A stretch of 64,000 bases of DNA from Amblyornis subalaris (taxonomy: Eukaryota > Chordata > Aves > Passeriformes > Ptilonorhynchidae): positions 62,001 to 126,000 of the forward strand of contig JACAXG010000304.1 of assembly GCA_018881555.1 (NCBI GenBank), given 5' to 3'. The translations under genes and the position numbers were made by a program. The notes under the pieces are model-generated. The model was not told where the DNA came from. It made no database searches and worked only from the letters and a program-made list of their open reading frames with translations. Positions 50,201 to 63,100 of this stretch are shown here, piece after piece; the first letter of the stretch is position 1; every line of letters begins with the position of its first letter.

Positions 50201-52750
50201 ACAGTTGTGCATGCAGTAGCTACACTTGCAGATTTTCAGACTTGCCATGGGGACTGATGTGATATGGTCCATCTAACATACAATTTCTTCATTACAAGGC
50301 TGATACCAAACCATGTTCTTTCACAATTCCGTGGCTACTCTTGACTGCGACTGGTAGGTGTTGGGCAGGAACATGACTGGTCTTTTCAGCAACACTATTC
50401 AATTGAAGCACTCTTTCACTTTTTAATCTTTTTTCTCTGCTGATATTTCAATTTTTATTAGATCTGTACTATTAACAGAAAAGAAAAATAAGGAGTATGC
50501 ATATAAAGAATCAAAAATGTGAGTGAGTAGAAATAAATGGAAGAACAAATGGTTTGTCATGTACCTGTCTTAATAGAGTAAAATCTGGTAAAGTAAGTAT
50601 CAGCAATAGAATCTGACCACATAGAAATAACAGTGAAAGTAATTGAGGGTGAGGAAAACAAGCAGTAATCTGAAGCAAGAAATTTGAAGCTGAGAGAGTA
50701 GCCTCAGGATAGGAAAGACAACTGGTGAGTGTAGAGAGAATCCAATTAAATGAGAGCACATCTAATGAATATAACAGGAACTAGTGCAAGATGAAAATAC
50801 AATTAATTGCTGAAGTAAATATCTTTAGATGTATTTAAATGGAATTCATTATGGTGAAATATAGTTTCGTTCCAATATGTAAACCTTTGCTGATGCATAA
50901 ATACATAAATCTGCTGCTGACAGCTATGTTTTCTGTCAACATAAACATGCCAGTCCAGTAAGTTCATGGTTATTATCAAATAAATAGGTTCCTATTTATA
51001 CCGTTTGTCCTTTCATGTGAGATGATTTTACCACTATCATAGAATGAATATTTTTCTGTTGCTTTTGCTCAAACAATAGTCAAACTCTCCAGCTTGTAGG
51101 TTTGCGTTTATTGAAAAAAACTTTCGGGTTTTTAAAAAATCAATGTAATACATATTTTTTGAGCGCGATGAAGTATTTTTTCTTTTAAATTACATTGCAT
51201 CTTTACATTACATTTCCCAATAGACTCTTAAAAACTCTTCAGCTTCTTCATATGGAAAATTTGTTTGACCACTTTTGTTTTTAAACTAGCACTTTCATGC
51301 AGCATCATCCCAAGTGACCCTCATAGAGCTGCATTATGTCTATGAATGATTTTAAGGGAAGGAAGGTTGGAAGGTCATTCTGGAAAATTTTTAGGTTTTA
51401 TGTGGCTCCTTTGGCATTACACTTGATTTGATCAAAAATGATTGGTGGCATATGTTTGTTGCAGCCTCACAGGGCACCGGAAGTGCGCTTTAACTGTAGC
51501 ACTGCAAAGCTGTGGCATTAGGCATAGGGCAGCCCATCCACAGCAAGACTTTATACAACTTGCTAAAATCATTAATTTTGATTCTGCTTTAGTAGTGACA
51601 TTCAGTGACAGCATGGTGTGGTGGAGGTTTAAGGGAGTGCTCTTACACGAAACAGGAATGATGTAATTTATTCAGTATCAAAAAAACACTAACCGGATGG
51701 AAATAGTTGTTACATGTTTGAGAACAGAAAAAAATGATCAATTCTCATTTAAAGCATTACTAAGTTACATTACATGAAATATTACACACCAAATTGATAG
51801 ATTCTGTGTAAAGTACATTGTCTTTTTCATGGCTCTTGTGGTTCAGCCTGAGCTGACACGGCCCGTCTCTGCAAGCCTGGGATTGACAAAGTTACCACCG
51901 AGAACTACTTTTGAGGTGGAGTGTTGTTTCCTGTGAAAGCATGTCCTAGCCTGTGGAGGAGGCTTGTGTTACCTAGGTTTTAGAATTCATTCATCTGGTC
52001 ACCATAGCAAAGTGTCGATAATGACTGACCTGTACTGCTCTTCTGCTGCCAAAGGGTGCTTGTACCTACACCCGCAACAGACACAAAACTTTCAGTTGAG
52101 CTCTATGCCCCTAGAAGTGCCCGTGGGATCAAATTGCCTTTGCGTGCGTGGAAACAAAGACCAGGTTTTCCTCTCATTGTGTTCTGCAGTTTGTTGCAAC
52201 CTGTAATTCAGGATATCCATGTGGCTGGCATATCCTTGAGTGGCCCCTCCTGTCTCAGGGTTACAGTTTTTGGGGGTTGGCAGTGAGATTCTTATTCAAG
52301 AAATAAACTTAAAAATTAAGTCGTTACTGTGGAAGTTTAATATAGTTTCCACTGAAAACGATTGGCTTTTAAAAATGCAATATGTAGCCCATCTTTTTCA
52401 GCTATTAATTCTATATAAGGCAATGATGATAATTTAATGATTATACCAGCTCTGCAAGAAAATAAGCAAAAATAACTGATTAAATTGTAAATATTTAGTA
52501 ATGTAATATTATTTTTTGCCCTTTGAGGGAATCATCTTTATTGCATTTAGGGAGTAAGAGTAATTTCTCCAAGATTTCAAAAAGCACACACAACTTACTT
52601 TGATTTTCTTATCATATTTTGTGTTTAGTACGACTGAAATACTATAATAAGGAAGTTTTAGTTAAATAGATCTAGATTTATTTAATATCTGCAGTAGTTA
52701 TGGGAGTCACTGTGGTTTTTGGTCTGGAAGACCTACGTCAAGCCTAAAAC
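47261..52750. other. AT-rich non-coding stretch
   Basis: No supported gene. Two patches stand out from the AT-rich background: 51440-51660 and 51840-52290, both closer to balanced composition. They have short open frames on both strands but no recognised domain or repeat. A 9-bp inverted repeat (CAATGTAAT ... ATTACATTG) spans about 51143-51200. Confidence 0.5.
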
Positions 52751-53271
52751 TGTGGGAAATGTTGAGGAATATATCTGGTGCACGAAGCTCGGTTTGCAAG
52801 AGAGCCCAGAGAGACAAGAGGCCCTGAACTGCTGACCGCTTGCATAACAAAGCGCACGAAGACCGGTGGCGCCGGCCAGGTGAATGGACAGTGGGAAGCA
52901 CAGCAGGAGCCGAGGGCTCCGGAGGAACAGCGAGGCTGGGGAGACTTGAGACTTGCACGCAGCTTAGACTGTGAGGGTGTAAAAGCCCAGGGGTTCGTTT
53001 GTTCGGGATCCTCCTCGGAGGCACAGCTCGGGCTGTGTCTGTGTTACTGCGCCGTGAATAAACTGTTCTGTGGAATGAAACATCTGAGACTGCCCTGGGA
53101 AGCGTGGTCTGACCGTGAGAGTGGGGTGAGCAGGGAGTGAGGCGGGGCTGCCGTGGGCTCCGCGGAGCTCCCGCTGCGAAGGGGCTGCGGTCCCAGCAGC
53201 GACAGTCTCCGACATTGGGAGCGTGACTGCCAGAGTCTCGTGAATGGTCAGACTGGGAAGTTTCCGTCACA
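52751..53271 (+). mobile_element. Probable ERV LTR, plus strand, CpG-rich
   Basis: A CpG-rich island of about 520 bp in AT-rich DNA. Proposed ends are TGTGGGAAATG at 52751 and TTTCCGTCACA at 53271, which are partly inverted-complementary. Inside, in plus orientation, are a TATA-like TGTAAAA (52978-52984) and an AATAAA polyadenylation signal (53057-53062), with about 75 bp between them and a GC-rich U5-like segment after. This order matches U3-R-U5. No matching target-site duplication was seen at the proposed ends, so the boundaries are tentative. The 187-codon antisense open frame covering 52707-53270 is a by-product of low stop density and has proline/serine/arginine-rich, domain-free composition. 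A CpG-island promoter is the alternative reading. Confidence 0.55.
53057..53062 (+). terminator. LTR polyadenylation signal AATAAA
   Basis: Canonical hexamer within the CpG-rich block, at the expected distance after the TATA-like element. Confidence 0.45.
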
Positions 53272-56200
53272 AATCTTCATTAATATCTACGATTAATAAC
53301 AAACCACTGATGTTTAGCGTTTAAAAACATACCCCCATTCCCCTACGGTTAACATTTTAATTGTGGAAAGAGTGTGCTTTTAAAGTGCGTCTTTCAGTCA
53401 GAGCCACTTATTGCATCATCACCCTCCTCACTTAATTTTAACTACCATGCCAAATCATGTTATATTATCTTTTAGGTCTGACAAACCTTAAATTTAATAT
53501 AATATATTGACCTATATACATACACAGCCAATACAGAGCTTTATGTTGAGTAATTTTCAGCTGTATAGCTCTGTGCCATTGTTGCAGGCTTTTCCTGCAG
53601 TTGACTGAAGGCTTGAAAATAAGGAGTTGAGTTATACTTAGTGGTTCCATAGTGTGAGTTTGCATGCTAAGACACCTGTCTGGATTTTAGATGGTGTAAT
53701 GCTGCAGCCGGAAGCAAAGCACATCAGCAGCAGGCGGGTGTAGCTGTGGTGCAGAACCAGAGAGCTGTCAGCAGAATCTCTTCGGTGTCTTGAACAAAGC
53801 ACTGAGCCTCCTCTTTCAGCTATGCAGGAGCCAAGTAGCAGCAGGCCAGAGAAGTGTGACTGCTCTCTGTGCCTACCTTAGCATCTATAGACATAAGAGT
53901 GCAGGTCTTTGAGTAACAGGACTGTTAAAAATTAAAGCTGTTTTATTTTTTATTGTCATCCTTCTGAATAAGTCCTGTTGATCTGTGTAAGAAATAGTGC
54001 AGAAATCTGTACATTTAGATATTTACAGTTAATTTTTACTGGGGAAAAAAATGAGTAATTAAAGTATCTTGTCAAAATTTCAGCACTAAGCATTACACTA
54101 CAATTATGTATATTCCTGTCAGTCTTCATCCACAAAAAAATATTTCTAATTTTCCAAATATACTGTTATATTTTAGAAAATGACCATGCACAGAATGCCT
54201 GGGCACTTTGTATTCTTGATACAGAACTTTCTTTTTTAAACTAATTAAGTTTTTGGGATTGTGTTGGGGTTTTTTCCCCACTCTCAAATCTTCTGATACC
54301 ACGCTGTGGAATTCTGGTGACATATCAACCAGATGGTGTCATGCGCTCCATTTATTTCAAAGAAGTAAGTTAGATATTGGTTAGATGTTGTGACCTGCCT
54401 CTGAGGCAGGGCAACCATGTTCATTGTTCACAGATCCTTTGGAGTGGATGATCCTAAATAACCAATAAACCAACGAATTTTAATAGTACCACTGCTTTGA
54501 AAACATAACTGGAAAAAAACATGGAAAAGGATGTATAGCCATTCTGGGGTGTATGATCACCCTAAAAGAAGAAAACTGCAAAGAGAAAAAGAGAGAAAGA
54601 GAGTGGAAGTCTGGTGGTGTTGAGGGGAGGGGGTGAGTGTCTGTCTGTCTGTGCGGATGTGCCTGGACAGACTTCCTGAGTAAACCCTGACTTTGGCAGC
54701 TGCGCAATGGTGCCTTGCGGTGCAGGAAAGACACCAGCATAGAAAAAGCCCAACCCTGCCTCTGCGGGATCTATTGCTTGATGGTGGCTTCTCCCTTAGT
54801 TTGAAAACACGTTTCCTAATATCCTTTGCTAAGGAGCTCTTTTTTATTCATTAGGCAACAACCCTAATGGGAGCTGTTCATGCTTAAAATGAGTTCTCAC
54901 CTTGTGTGAAGTGAGATAGTGCTGACACCGGAGTGATGGTCATTGATTTCATTTTAGCTTTGTTTGATCCTAAATGTGGAAAGCAGGAACTGCTATTTTT
55001 GCACTCAGGTCAAGCAAGTTCACTCTTTCTGCAGTTCATGGTAACATATGAAGAAAAACAGAGCAACCAAGTGAAGTTCCAAGGATTTACAATTACTTAG
55101 AAAAATCTTTTTAAATTTTCCTCTCAAAGTTCAGGCAGCAATTGCTTGGAAAATGATTTTAAGACAACACAGTAGTTACAGCCTTACGTAATTGCCCCAG
55201 GTAAAAGCTACATTTCAAGCTTAGTGAATTTGGGTGGAACTCCTAAAGATGCACTGCTAGTTTATTAATGGCATATTTAAGTGTTTTGCTATAATGGCAA
55301 CGAGGTGGGGAGAGAAGGCTGGGAGGAAGCCTGAAAATATGTGCTGGGAAGAGTTTCAAATGACTTTAGAAACTATAAATTGTTACAATATGCAGTGCAT
55401 AGTCTATTTCTTCTTTTCTTCAGCAGAATGTACTAGAGTCAGGTTGGTTTACAGTAGCCCTTCCTTGAATACCATTTCACATACTAAAATATTCAATTTT
55501 TAAAGCAAACATGAATCTTTTATTTTTTGCATGGTGAGATCCACGGAGTAAAAATTCTTTCTATTAATGATGCAAAATGGAATACAGCAAATAAACTACT
55601 CTTTTAAAGTGATACTTATTTTATCCCAGTTTTTCTCAGTTATCTGATTCATTGGCATGTTTAATTTCCTGTTCTTTGTAAGCCAAAAAACTGTTCCTAG
55701 GACACACAAAATCTGGCATCTCAGCTGCTCTTTGTAATATTTTTTCCTGCACCATCTTCCTAATCTGTTTCACTGAAGCGGTACCTCAGTCAGACAGTAG
55801 CCAGATGATGGTATTTGCCCGTGAACAGTTCCAAAATAATTTTGTGTCTTCACATGTGACCTTGAGAATCTAATCTTCATTATTAACTTTCCATTTCAAC
55901 TAATTTTTTTATATCAGTATTTAATTGCTTCCAATATTTGAGGTCTTTCTCATAGCTTATTTTCTTTCCAGGGATGATATTTGAATATGGTGTCTTTAAA
56001 TATTACATGCAATCTACCTATTAGTATCCAACTATTTGTCTGCTTGTGTGTCTTACCAGGAAAGTTTAAACTGAGATAATACTGAAGGCCAAAAAATCAG
56101 GATGATTAATGATGCAATACAAGTTTTAAGTAGTGTGATGTTTTAGGTGAGCACTTTCAAACAATGGCTTGTGTTCTTTTTGTTCTTATGAAAGTGCAGA

Positions 56201-58964
56201 AGAATACACTTGATAAGCAAAGGAGAACACCTTTGAAAATGGAAAGGTACAGGTGGGAATTTTGTGGTGACATACTTCTAAGTCTACATATTGGCTTGCT
56301 GCACATCAGCCTCGTCAGCTCATCTTCCTGGACTCATACTACACTAAGTGGAAAAAGATGCCTCCATCTTTTCGAGGGTAATTCAGGGACGGAGGCTAAA
56401 TTAGGTTCTTGGTTTAGACAATTCAAATATTTGTTTTCAAGAGAAGCTTTTCTGCTTCCTTCAACTCCTGTTCTACCCACTGTAGAAGAGATAATCTGTC
56501 CTGATATCTGTCCAGTCAAGGATGACAGGGTATTAGATGCTGGTGGTATGTCACTGACAGGCCCATACTGTTTCTTGTAACTGCTTCTGGTTCTGCCACC
56601 TCCAGTTTCAGCCTGGGGATTGCTGGAGCAGGGCCTTTGCACAGAGGGGCTTTGCTGTACCAACATCCCACTTCTGTGGGGCCTCTTAAGGCTCTTGCAT
56701 TACGCTGTCACATGGACAACCTTGTAATAGATGATTGAAACATCGTGTAATTTAGAGGAATCACGTTTTTCTGAAAATATTTGGTGAATGCTCATGTAAA
56801 GAACTGTGCACACAGGTGGGATCTATACAGACTACATAGCTTGGTCTAAACTCACAGTACAGATGTGTCAAAATGCCATTTAACTGCTGTTCAAACCATA
56901 CTATGTTAGAAAAATATGGCAATACTGCAAAATTTATTAATGCTGTTTCACAAAGCTTCTCTTAGACCTAAAGAAAGGCAAGGTCTGGCTTCTTTCTAGA
57001 ACGCGGCCCTTTCCTGTAGCTGTGACTTTTTCTTGCATGGTGCAGAGCTGATTTGCTGTCGAAGGTCAGTGTTTTTATACATTCAGAATGTCCTGAAATG
57101 ATGAGAGGGTAGGAAATCTGGGGCCGATTGGTGTTCATAATTAAAGTGGTTTAAGCTGAGTTAAGCTCATGGAAGTTTCTTTCCAAATGTTTATTTTGGT
57201 CGTAGTGAAGTTCAGTTTCAATACCCTCTGTTAATAAGGAATGTGTTTGGGTAGGCTGAATTCCTGCTAGTATTTTTAGCACTTAAGCAAAACTGTTAAA
57301 ATTGACTTTTACAAAAAGCATCTACTTTTTTTATAAAGTGGTATGTGTATAAGGCAGTCTGAACCTATTCATCTGTCAGATGAACAAGCCAAGAAATGTG
57401 TCCTCTGACAGTAACAATGCCAGCAAAAGAAACATATTAGTTAGATATAAATTCAGATTCTACCTACCTGAGCTGAATGTTTTACTAGAGTACCTATTAA
57501 AATGTACAGACTTTACCTGCAGTCGTTGGTCATTGATTTGGAACACACCAAAGTGCATGAAGGCTCTTTCCTGTATGATTTGAGTGCTCTATGTTCCATG
57601 ATGATAGTCAGTCACATTATGACATTTTTACATAACCCTGAAAATGTGGATAAAATGGCTGAAACTTTTATCCACTGGCTATCTGTTTATCAAACAACTG
57701 AGTGGAAGAAACTCGGAATAGTGTGTTGTCATGAACCCCGAGTTAGAGTGACATTGGCACCAAAGAAGAGAGAAAAAATTAATAAAAAGGGGAGATTATA
57801 GTGGTGAGCTCGTAAGAGCAATTTCCAGGTATCCCTGCTGAAGTAAATGTTTCCCAGTCCCCCAGTTAAATTTGAATTTAATAGTACGTCTCTGAAAATG
57901 AGCCACAAGAAGAGCTCTGATAGGTGTAATCTGAATTCCTGGAAGGCTGCTGCTTGCCCTTGATATCATATTGGTTCAGCTTAGATGTCTGATGTCTTAC
58001 TAGCAGAATGTGTTGGATCATATGGCTGCTGCCTGCATGCTGGAGAACTTGAGCTCTTCTAGGTGATGTGGTATTACAGACCTTTTGCCATTGGGTTATG
58101 AATGAGCTGCCACATGTTGTCTGTCCTTGGGATCATCTTAAAAAGAAAACTTTAGATTTCTCCCCTTTTCAAAGCTGTCAGTAAACAGGACCAAAAAGCA
58201 ATAGGAGTTAGAAAACAAACTTTAGTGCCTCTAAGCAAGAGTTTTGTAGTGGTCTTCAGGAGGACAAATTTAAGGAAGAGGGAGACTTTGTTCTGCCTGA
58301 TGTGTAAGAGCTTTGATTACTTCAAGAGTAGATACAGAACTTCTTAGTACATGAAAGGCATTCCTCTGGGAAACCATGAATGTTTTGACCTATCTTTGTG
58401 TTTTAGAGTCAAACAAATATAGCCTTTGAGTTAGGACTAGTTTTTTATTGCTGACTTTTGGGTTTGAGCAGTTTAGAAAACTCCAAGGTTACTGGAAGTC
58501 CTCCAGAATGAATACGGTATTTTTCCAGATACTAACGGTCTTATACCAATTATTCAAAGGTTTGAGGTGGTTAGGTTTGATTTTATCATCTTTTTTTTTT
58601 TTATTATCGTTGGTACTACTTAGAATTCAGAAGTTTTTATTTAACTCTATCTGTATAAAAGTAGACATTTCTGTATGTAAATTATTATTTCATGAGCTTT
58701 TAGACATTTTTAAAAGGATGATTTTTTTAACCTAGTTCACTGTTAAAATATACTTAATTTCTGATTTGTTTCTTTTATTATGGCTACACAAATTTTAAAT
58801 GGCTGAATTTAAGATATGGACATACAACTGCATGAAGGTCATCTGACCTTCAAGGATTCAGTTCCCTGAAGCCTTCTTAAGTCTACTTAGACCACCCCTT
58901 TTGCAAATTTAGGGGCATGGAAATATGTTCTTAAAAGTTTCCAAGTTAGAACAGCTTAGCATAT
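53272..58964. other. Mostly non-coding stretch with two weak coding-like patches
   Basis: Overlapping frames at 56164-56580 (plus, 138 codons) and 56334-56666 (minus, 110 codons) share the same DNA and neither shows a domain; that DNA is slightly richer in GC. A plus frame at 57472-57801 is listed separately. An 8-bp-arm hairpin (CCTGCCTC-T-GAGGCAGG) lies at 54394-54410 and a short (GTCT)n at about 54640-54652. Nothing else recognised. Confidence 0.45.
57472..57801 (+). CDS. Weak coding-like open frame, unrecognised
   Basis: The frame is open from 57472 to the stop at 57799-57801, with the first ATG at 57502. It reads SLVIDLEHTKVHEGSFLYDL, then NPENVDKMAETFIHWLSVYQ, and ends with a basic tail KKREKINKKGRL. 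An acceptor-like ACTTTACCTGCAG ends at about 57522, so a terminal exon starting at 57523 would be possible. The composition looks more protein-like than most frames here, but length and signals are within what chance gives in 64 kb. No family is recognised. Confidence 0.2.
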   Translation, partial: AECFTRVPIKMYRLYLQSLVIDLEHTKVHEGSFLYDLSALCSMMIVSHIMTFLHNPENVDKMAETFIHWLSVYQTTEWKKLGIVCCHEPRVRVTLAPKKREKINKKGRL

Positions 58965-59345
58965 CCTATTTAATGGCATCATATAACTTTTCCACTGTAT
59001 GTATATTTGAAAGACCTGTTTCTAATGTGCAAGCAAAGTAGCCTTGCTGCAGATTGAATCCCATTCTTCATATTCTTTCCCTGGAGGCCCAGTAAACATG
59101 AGGAAAAGCTCATAATCACATTCCTCGTGGTGGTTTTCTTAAATGCTGGAAAGTTGCTTCTTATTTTTGGCTCATCATTCTCTTCCTAGATTCTGTGTTC
59201 TTCAGCTAGATTGTGTTTCCTGAATGAGCTGGGTTTCTGCTTTCCCCAACATCCTTTGATAGTTGGTAGCTTCATTGAAAAGATTATGTCCAAACCTGAA
59301 AGATAACATTCAAGGTCAGGTGTCACCAAACAGAAAATGTTCCAG
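58965..59345 (-). mobile_element. Old CR1-type LINE 3' region, minus strand
   Basis: The plus strand carries diverged antisense CR1 text in the correct order: CCTATTTAATGGCATC, GCCTTGCTGCAGATTGAATC, CCATTCTTCATATTC, GTAAACATGAGGAAAAGCTC, TCTGTGTTCTTCAGCTAG and CAAGGTCAGGTGTCACC. These correspond to the familiar CR1 series from 'CCTATTCCAGTGCTT' to 'TTGAGGCCTCACCAG'. Substitutions and indels are heavy, so this is an old insertion. Confidence 0.65.
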
Positions 59346-59639
59346 AATGGTTTTTTTTAGATCTTTAGCTCCCTTTAGCTATATTTAAACATGATGGTCA
59401 GCATACCACATGTGGTCTGTCTTCTGAAAGCTGTATATGTAAAAACAACAGCAACTTAGGCTATGAATTGGCTATGTTAAAAAAAAAATATATAAAGAAA
59501 TAGACAATACTTTTGTCTATTTCTCATACAAATAACAACGATTCTATGTATATATGTTCGTTTCTTCCATGAGGGTGATGATCACCTATATTGACTGCTG
59601 TTCGCTTTGATAGTGGAAGCTCTCAACATGAAGTCTTGG

Positions 59640-59905
59640 AAAAATCAGGCCTCTTCAGACCTCAAAAGATCACTGAGTTCATGCTTTTGGGATCAATTTC
59701 TATGTTATTCCAGATAAATCTTTGCTTAAACTCTTTTTAGAAACCTCCTGTGAGGGACATCCCATAACCTCATTAGGAAGTCTATTTCAGTATAAACGCA
59801 AGTTGCTTTTACTGCCTTTTTTCTCCCAGCCTCTCTCATGCTGCAGATTAGTATTAATACCCAATCCACTATGGAGTCAAGGAACATCACTTTGCATCAA
59901 ACAGC
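59640..59905 (-). mobile_element. Second old CR1-type LINE 3' region, minus strand
   Basis: The plus strand reads CTCAAAAGATCACTGAGTTC, then CTCTTTTTAGAAACCTCCTG, TGAGGGACATCCCATAACCT and CATTAGGAAGTCTATTTCAG, then CATGCTGCAGATTAGTATT. This is the antisense CR1 3' series from 'CAAGAGATCATCTAGTCC' through 'AAAACCTCCAGTGATGGAGATTCCACAACCTC' to 'GCTGCAGATTAAGCCC'. It covers part of the same 3' region as 58965-59345 and has the same orientation, so these are two independent insertions. Confidence 0.75.
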
Positions 59906-61416
59906 ATGTTGCTCCTTGGTCTTTTCCCAAGTAGTGAAAAAGATTAGATTTAAGCATTGATTCTCAACTAGGATTTCTGATGGTGGTTTCTGTAGAAATT
60001 ATTTTCTACTCTCTCTCATTTAGGCTTTTGAAAGATTTGTTGGAAATGGTATTATCAGTATTACGAGAAGGAAATGATTGCACTTAAATTACCAAGTTGC
60101 TTGTTGCTTTTTTCTTGCCTTGCAACTCTATGAAAAGATTAGTGTTTTAGTAGTGAGAAAGAATCATGATGTTGTATAGAGCTCATGTTATATATTGGCA
60201 TTTTTTCTCCTTTTGATGCCATGTCTGTGTAACCTCTTCTGTTTCTACATCCTCTGCTCTGGTTGGTGTCTAGTATTCTTCTCATTTGCTTTCTTATTAG
60301 AGCTTTCAGTTTTCAACAGATACAAAAGCTGGTGTAATCATTATGTTCTCACTGGCTTAAGAGACTTTGTTAATACTTTCTGATGTACATTAACTACAAC
60401 ATCTTGAGAATAAAGGTGAAACCTGATTTTTGGACTTAGATGCTCTCTGTCTTAGGCTCATATTAAAAAAAAATGTATTAGGTCTGTGTACACCTCACTG
60501 CTCCCAAAATCTTTGTATCTTCACATACTCTACAGTCAGATTAGCTCCAGACTACATACATCTATCCTGTGTTGGAAAGGAAAGAGTAGGGCATGTTGTA
60601 AGGGTGGTTTGGTTTTGGTTTTGTGAGTTTTTTTAAAAGTCTTTTGATGGCCATTATGCAAGAATTGCTTTACTGGGTCTAGAGCACTGAATGCAAATAA
60701 TCGTTAAAGGATTTTTGCTTTCTCCTGTTTTGGACATGTTGAAATACCAATACTTCTGAAGCTTGGCTAAATGAAAATCTGTTTTTTAAAGAATTAAGGA
60801 ATAACTGTGCATGTTTTATTTATCCCTTTTGTGTTGCCGAGTTCTATCTCTGAATAATGCACTAAAGATCTGTATATTTTCAAGATGAGGAAGTCAGCCG
60901 TCACTCAAGGCACAGTACTGAAAAAGGTACAGACTGAATGTATCAGTTACATTTTTTTACTAACTTAGGTTAAATTTATTCTTGCATCTAAAATGAGCAT
61001 TGCATCATCATTTGTTCTCTAAGCCTGATGTATCAACCAGTTACTCAGTGGATTGTACTTTGGTTTAATTAAACTGGGAGAAATTTAAATCTTTGTTCAG
61101 ATATACCTATTGATCACAGTCTTAGGTAGCTTAGTAAACGCAGGGTATATTCAGAATGAGTATTCTGCTGGTGCAGTCTGCAGTTTTGGATTCAGGCTTA
61201 CGCTTAGCTAACTGGCTCGGTGTTCTTGGGGATGCATATCCTGGCAGCTCTCTACAGACAAAATTAGAAAATTAGGTCATGAACAGGCTTTGTGATGAAA
61301 TACGTTGTTGTGTCTGGAATGTAGAAGCTTTTCATGTCAAAAAAGTGTTTGGACACCATTGTTCTGGTAGCTGCTCTGCTAAAACCAGGAGGTGCTGTTA
61401 GCATTTGACAAAGCGT
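59906..61416. other. AT-rich non-coding stretch
   Basis: No gene or repeat recognised. Confidence 0.55.
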
Positions 61417-61837
61417 TGTGGGTTAGCCTTGGCTGGGACCTAAGTCCCACCCAGCTGCTCATTCACTCTCCTGCCTCAGTGAGTGGGCGGAGAAAAGACC
61501 AAGACTGTGAGATCACTTACCGGTTGTCATCATGAAAAAGTAAACTCAGTTTGGGGGAAATAATTTAGTTTACTGCCAGTTAGAAAGGCACCTCCTTCTC
61601 TGACCTTGATGTTCTCCCTGCCGCTTCTAACTCTTTTGGTTCCCTCTTTCTCTGACTGTCCAGTGTTTTTTGCCTGTCCTTAAAGATGCTTTCACAGAGT
61701 CACCACCAGCATGGCCAATGGGCTCAGCGATCTCCTTCGGCAGATCTGCTGGAGGTGGTTGGAGCTGGCTGTAGAGCCCACGACAGGCACATGGCACAGC
61801 ACAGCCCCCTGCCACCAACACTGAGACACATGTCACA
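61417..61837 (-). mobile_element. Avian ERVL-type LTR, minus strand
   Basis: The plus strand is the antisense of a widespread avian LTR: GGGTTAGCCTTGGCTGG, TGAGATCACTTACCGGTTGT, AAACTCAGTTTGGGGGAAAT, AATTTAGTTTACTGCCAGTT, GATGCTTTCACAGAGTCACC and ACCAGCATGGCCAATGGGCT. On the minus strand the phrase GGCAGTAAACTAAATTATTT holds AGTAAA where the polyadenylation signal AATAAA is expected. The U3 part (61690-61837) contains an inverted CCAAT in GGCCAATGGG. Ends are approximate and no target-site duplication was confirmed. Only an LTR is seen, so it is probably a solo LTR. It is older than the one at 28477 judging by substitutions. Family assignment is from recognition of the sequence, not from a search. 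Confidence 0.75.
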
Positions 61838-63100
61838 TAATCCTAGAGCATAGAATCTACTACGTTGTGTAAGATCCCAGATTTGGAACAAACACACTAT
61901 GATTTTATGGTGAAAAGAAGACTGCAAGCTACATGGAATTTCCTTTTAAGTGTTTTTTGGTATTGTTTTTGGTTTTTTTACAGCACAATGCAAATTTGTG
62001 CTGCTTTTATGTGGGAAAAAGGAAAACATTTTCTGTTTAGGAAGGTATGTTTGATTCTGTGCTTAAAAAATGATCAACTTGTTTTTCCACAACACACAGA
62101 TTATACATTGATTTAGAGGGCTTCATGCTTTCTTCAAGTAAATCTGTTTGCAGTTTTCAGCATCCTACTGTCATTGGGATGGGTATTATTATGAATTGCT
62201 CCACCAATATTATTGCTAATAATCCTATCAGAACTCGTTACTATCTATGAGGCACTCTATAAGCCTATTTTTATGATGCTTTTAAAGTGTTTTTAATATC
62301 TTAATTGCTGTTAATATGTGCAGCTGATTTATCGAGCTCTCTGTTCGTAAAGAGTTGGACCTCTACTTTGCACTGGAAGGTCTTTGTCTCTTGGGGAAGG
62401 CAGAGTGAGACTTCATTTTTTCTAGTTTGTTATTTTAGCTCCTTTAAATAATTCAAACTTCCATGTCCTGAGTGGTTTTTTGCTTAGAATCCTGTAAAAA
62501 GCATGCTGAAATAGGCAGCACGTGGATCTCCAGCATGTATTGTTTGAACATGTTGTCATCTACTGTCAGGATCTGCAGACAGCAGTGGCTGGTCATTCAT
62601 GCAGAGCTGCCCGCCAGGGTGGATAAAACCGCGAGTGGCAGATGCTTGAAAAAGCACAGTAACAGTAGGATTACGGGAGCCTAAGTAAGTAGGTCCTATC
62701 CTGAGACATACAGTTGGCAAATGCATTTAATGTCAGATACACAGTGCGTAGGATTGGAGGATGTTATATGCTCTTTAAATCACTTCAGTGATCCATGTGA
62801 ATTCCTGCTCAGTGCTCTGAAACCAACTACTTTGTACCTCGGAGTGGAGAAAACACCTGGGATAAGCTGCTGCCTATCTGTTGCATAGGGAATTATCTAC
62901 GGGAACCATATATGCCTCAAATGTGGAGTGCTTTCTGTTTTTATGAAACTACTGTTTGCCTAGATCATCTACTTGTAAAATAATAGATTTTTGTATTTGA
63001 TGGTTATTGTGTTTATCATGTGCATTTGACAGCAAAGCAGATGTGATTATCCATGGATTTGACAAAAAAGAACAGCAGAATCAATCTGGTTCCTCTTACA
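61838..63100. other. Non-coding stretch
   Basis: No gene or recognised repeat. Open frames are at most 83 codons. Confidence 0.55.

Noticed and set aside
52707..53270. 187-codon minus-strand open frame, the longest in the window
   Set aside because: It lies antisense across the CpG-rich LTR-like block, is rich in P, S, R and H with no domain, and is explained by the low stop-codon density of GC-rich DNA.
56164..56666. 138-codon plus and 110-codon minus frames
   Set aside because: They overlap on opposite strands and neither has a recognisable domain, convincing splice sites or a start context; chance is the simplest explanation.
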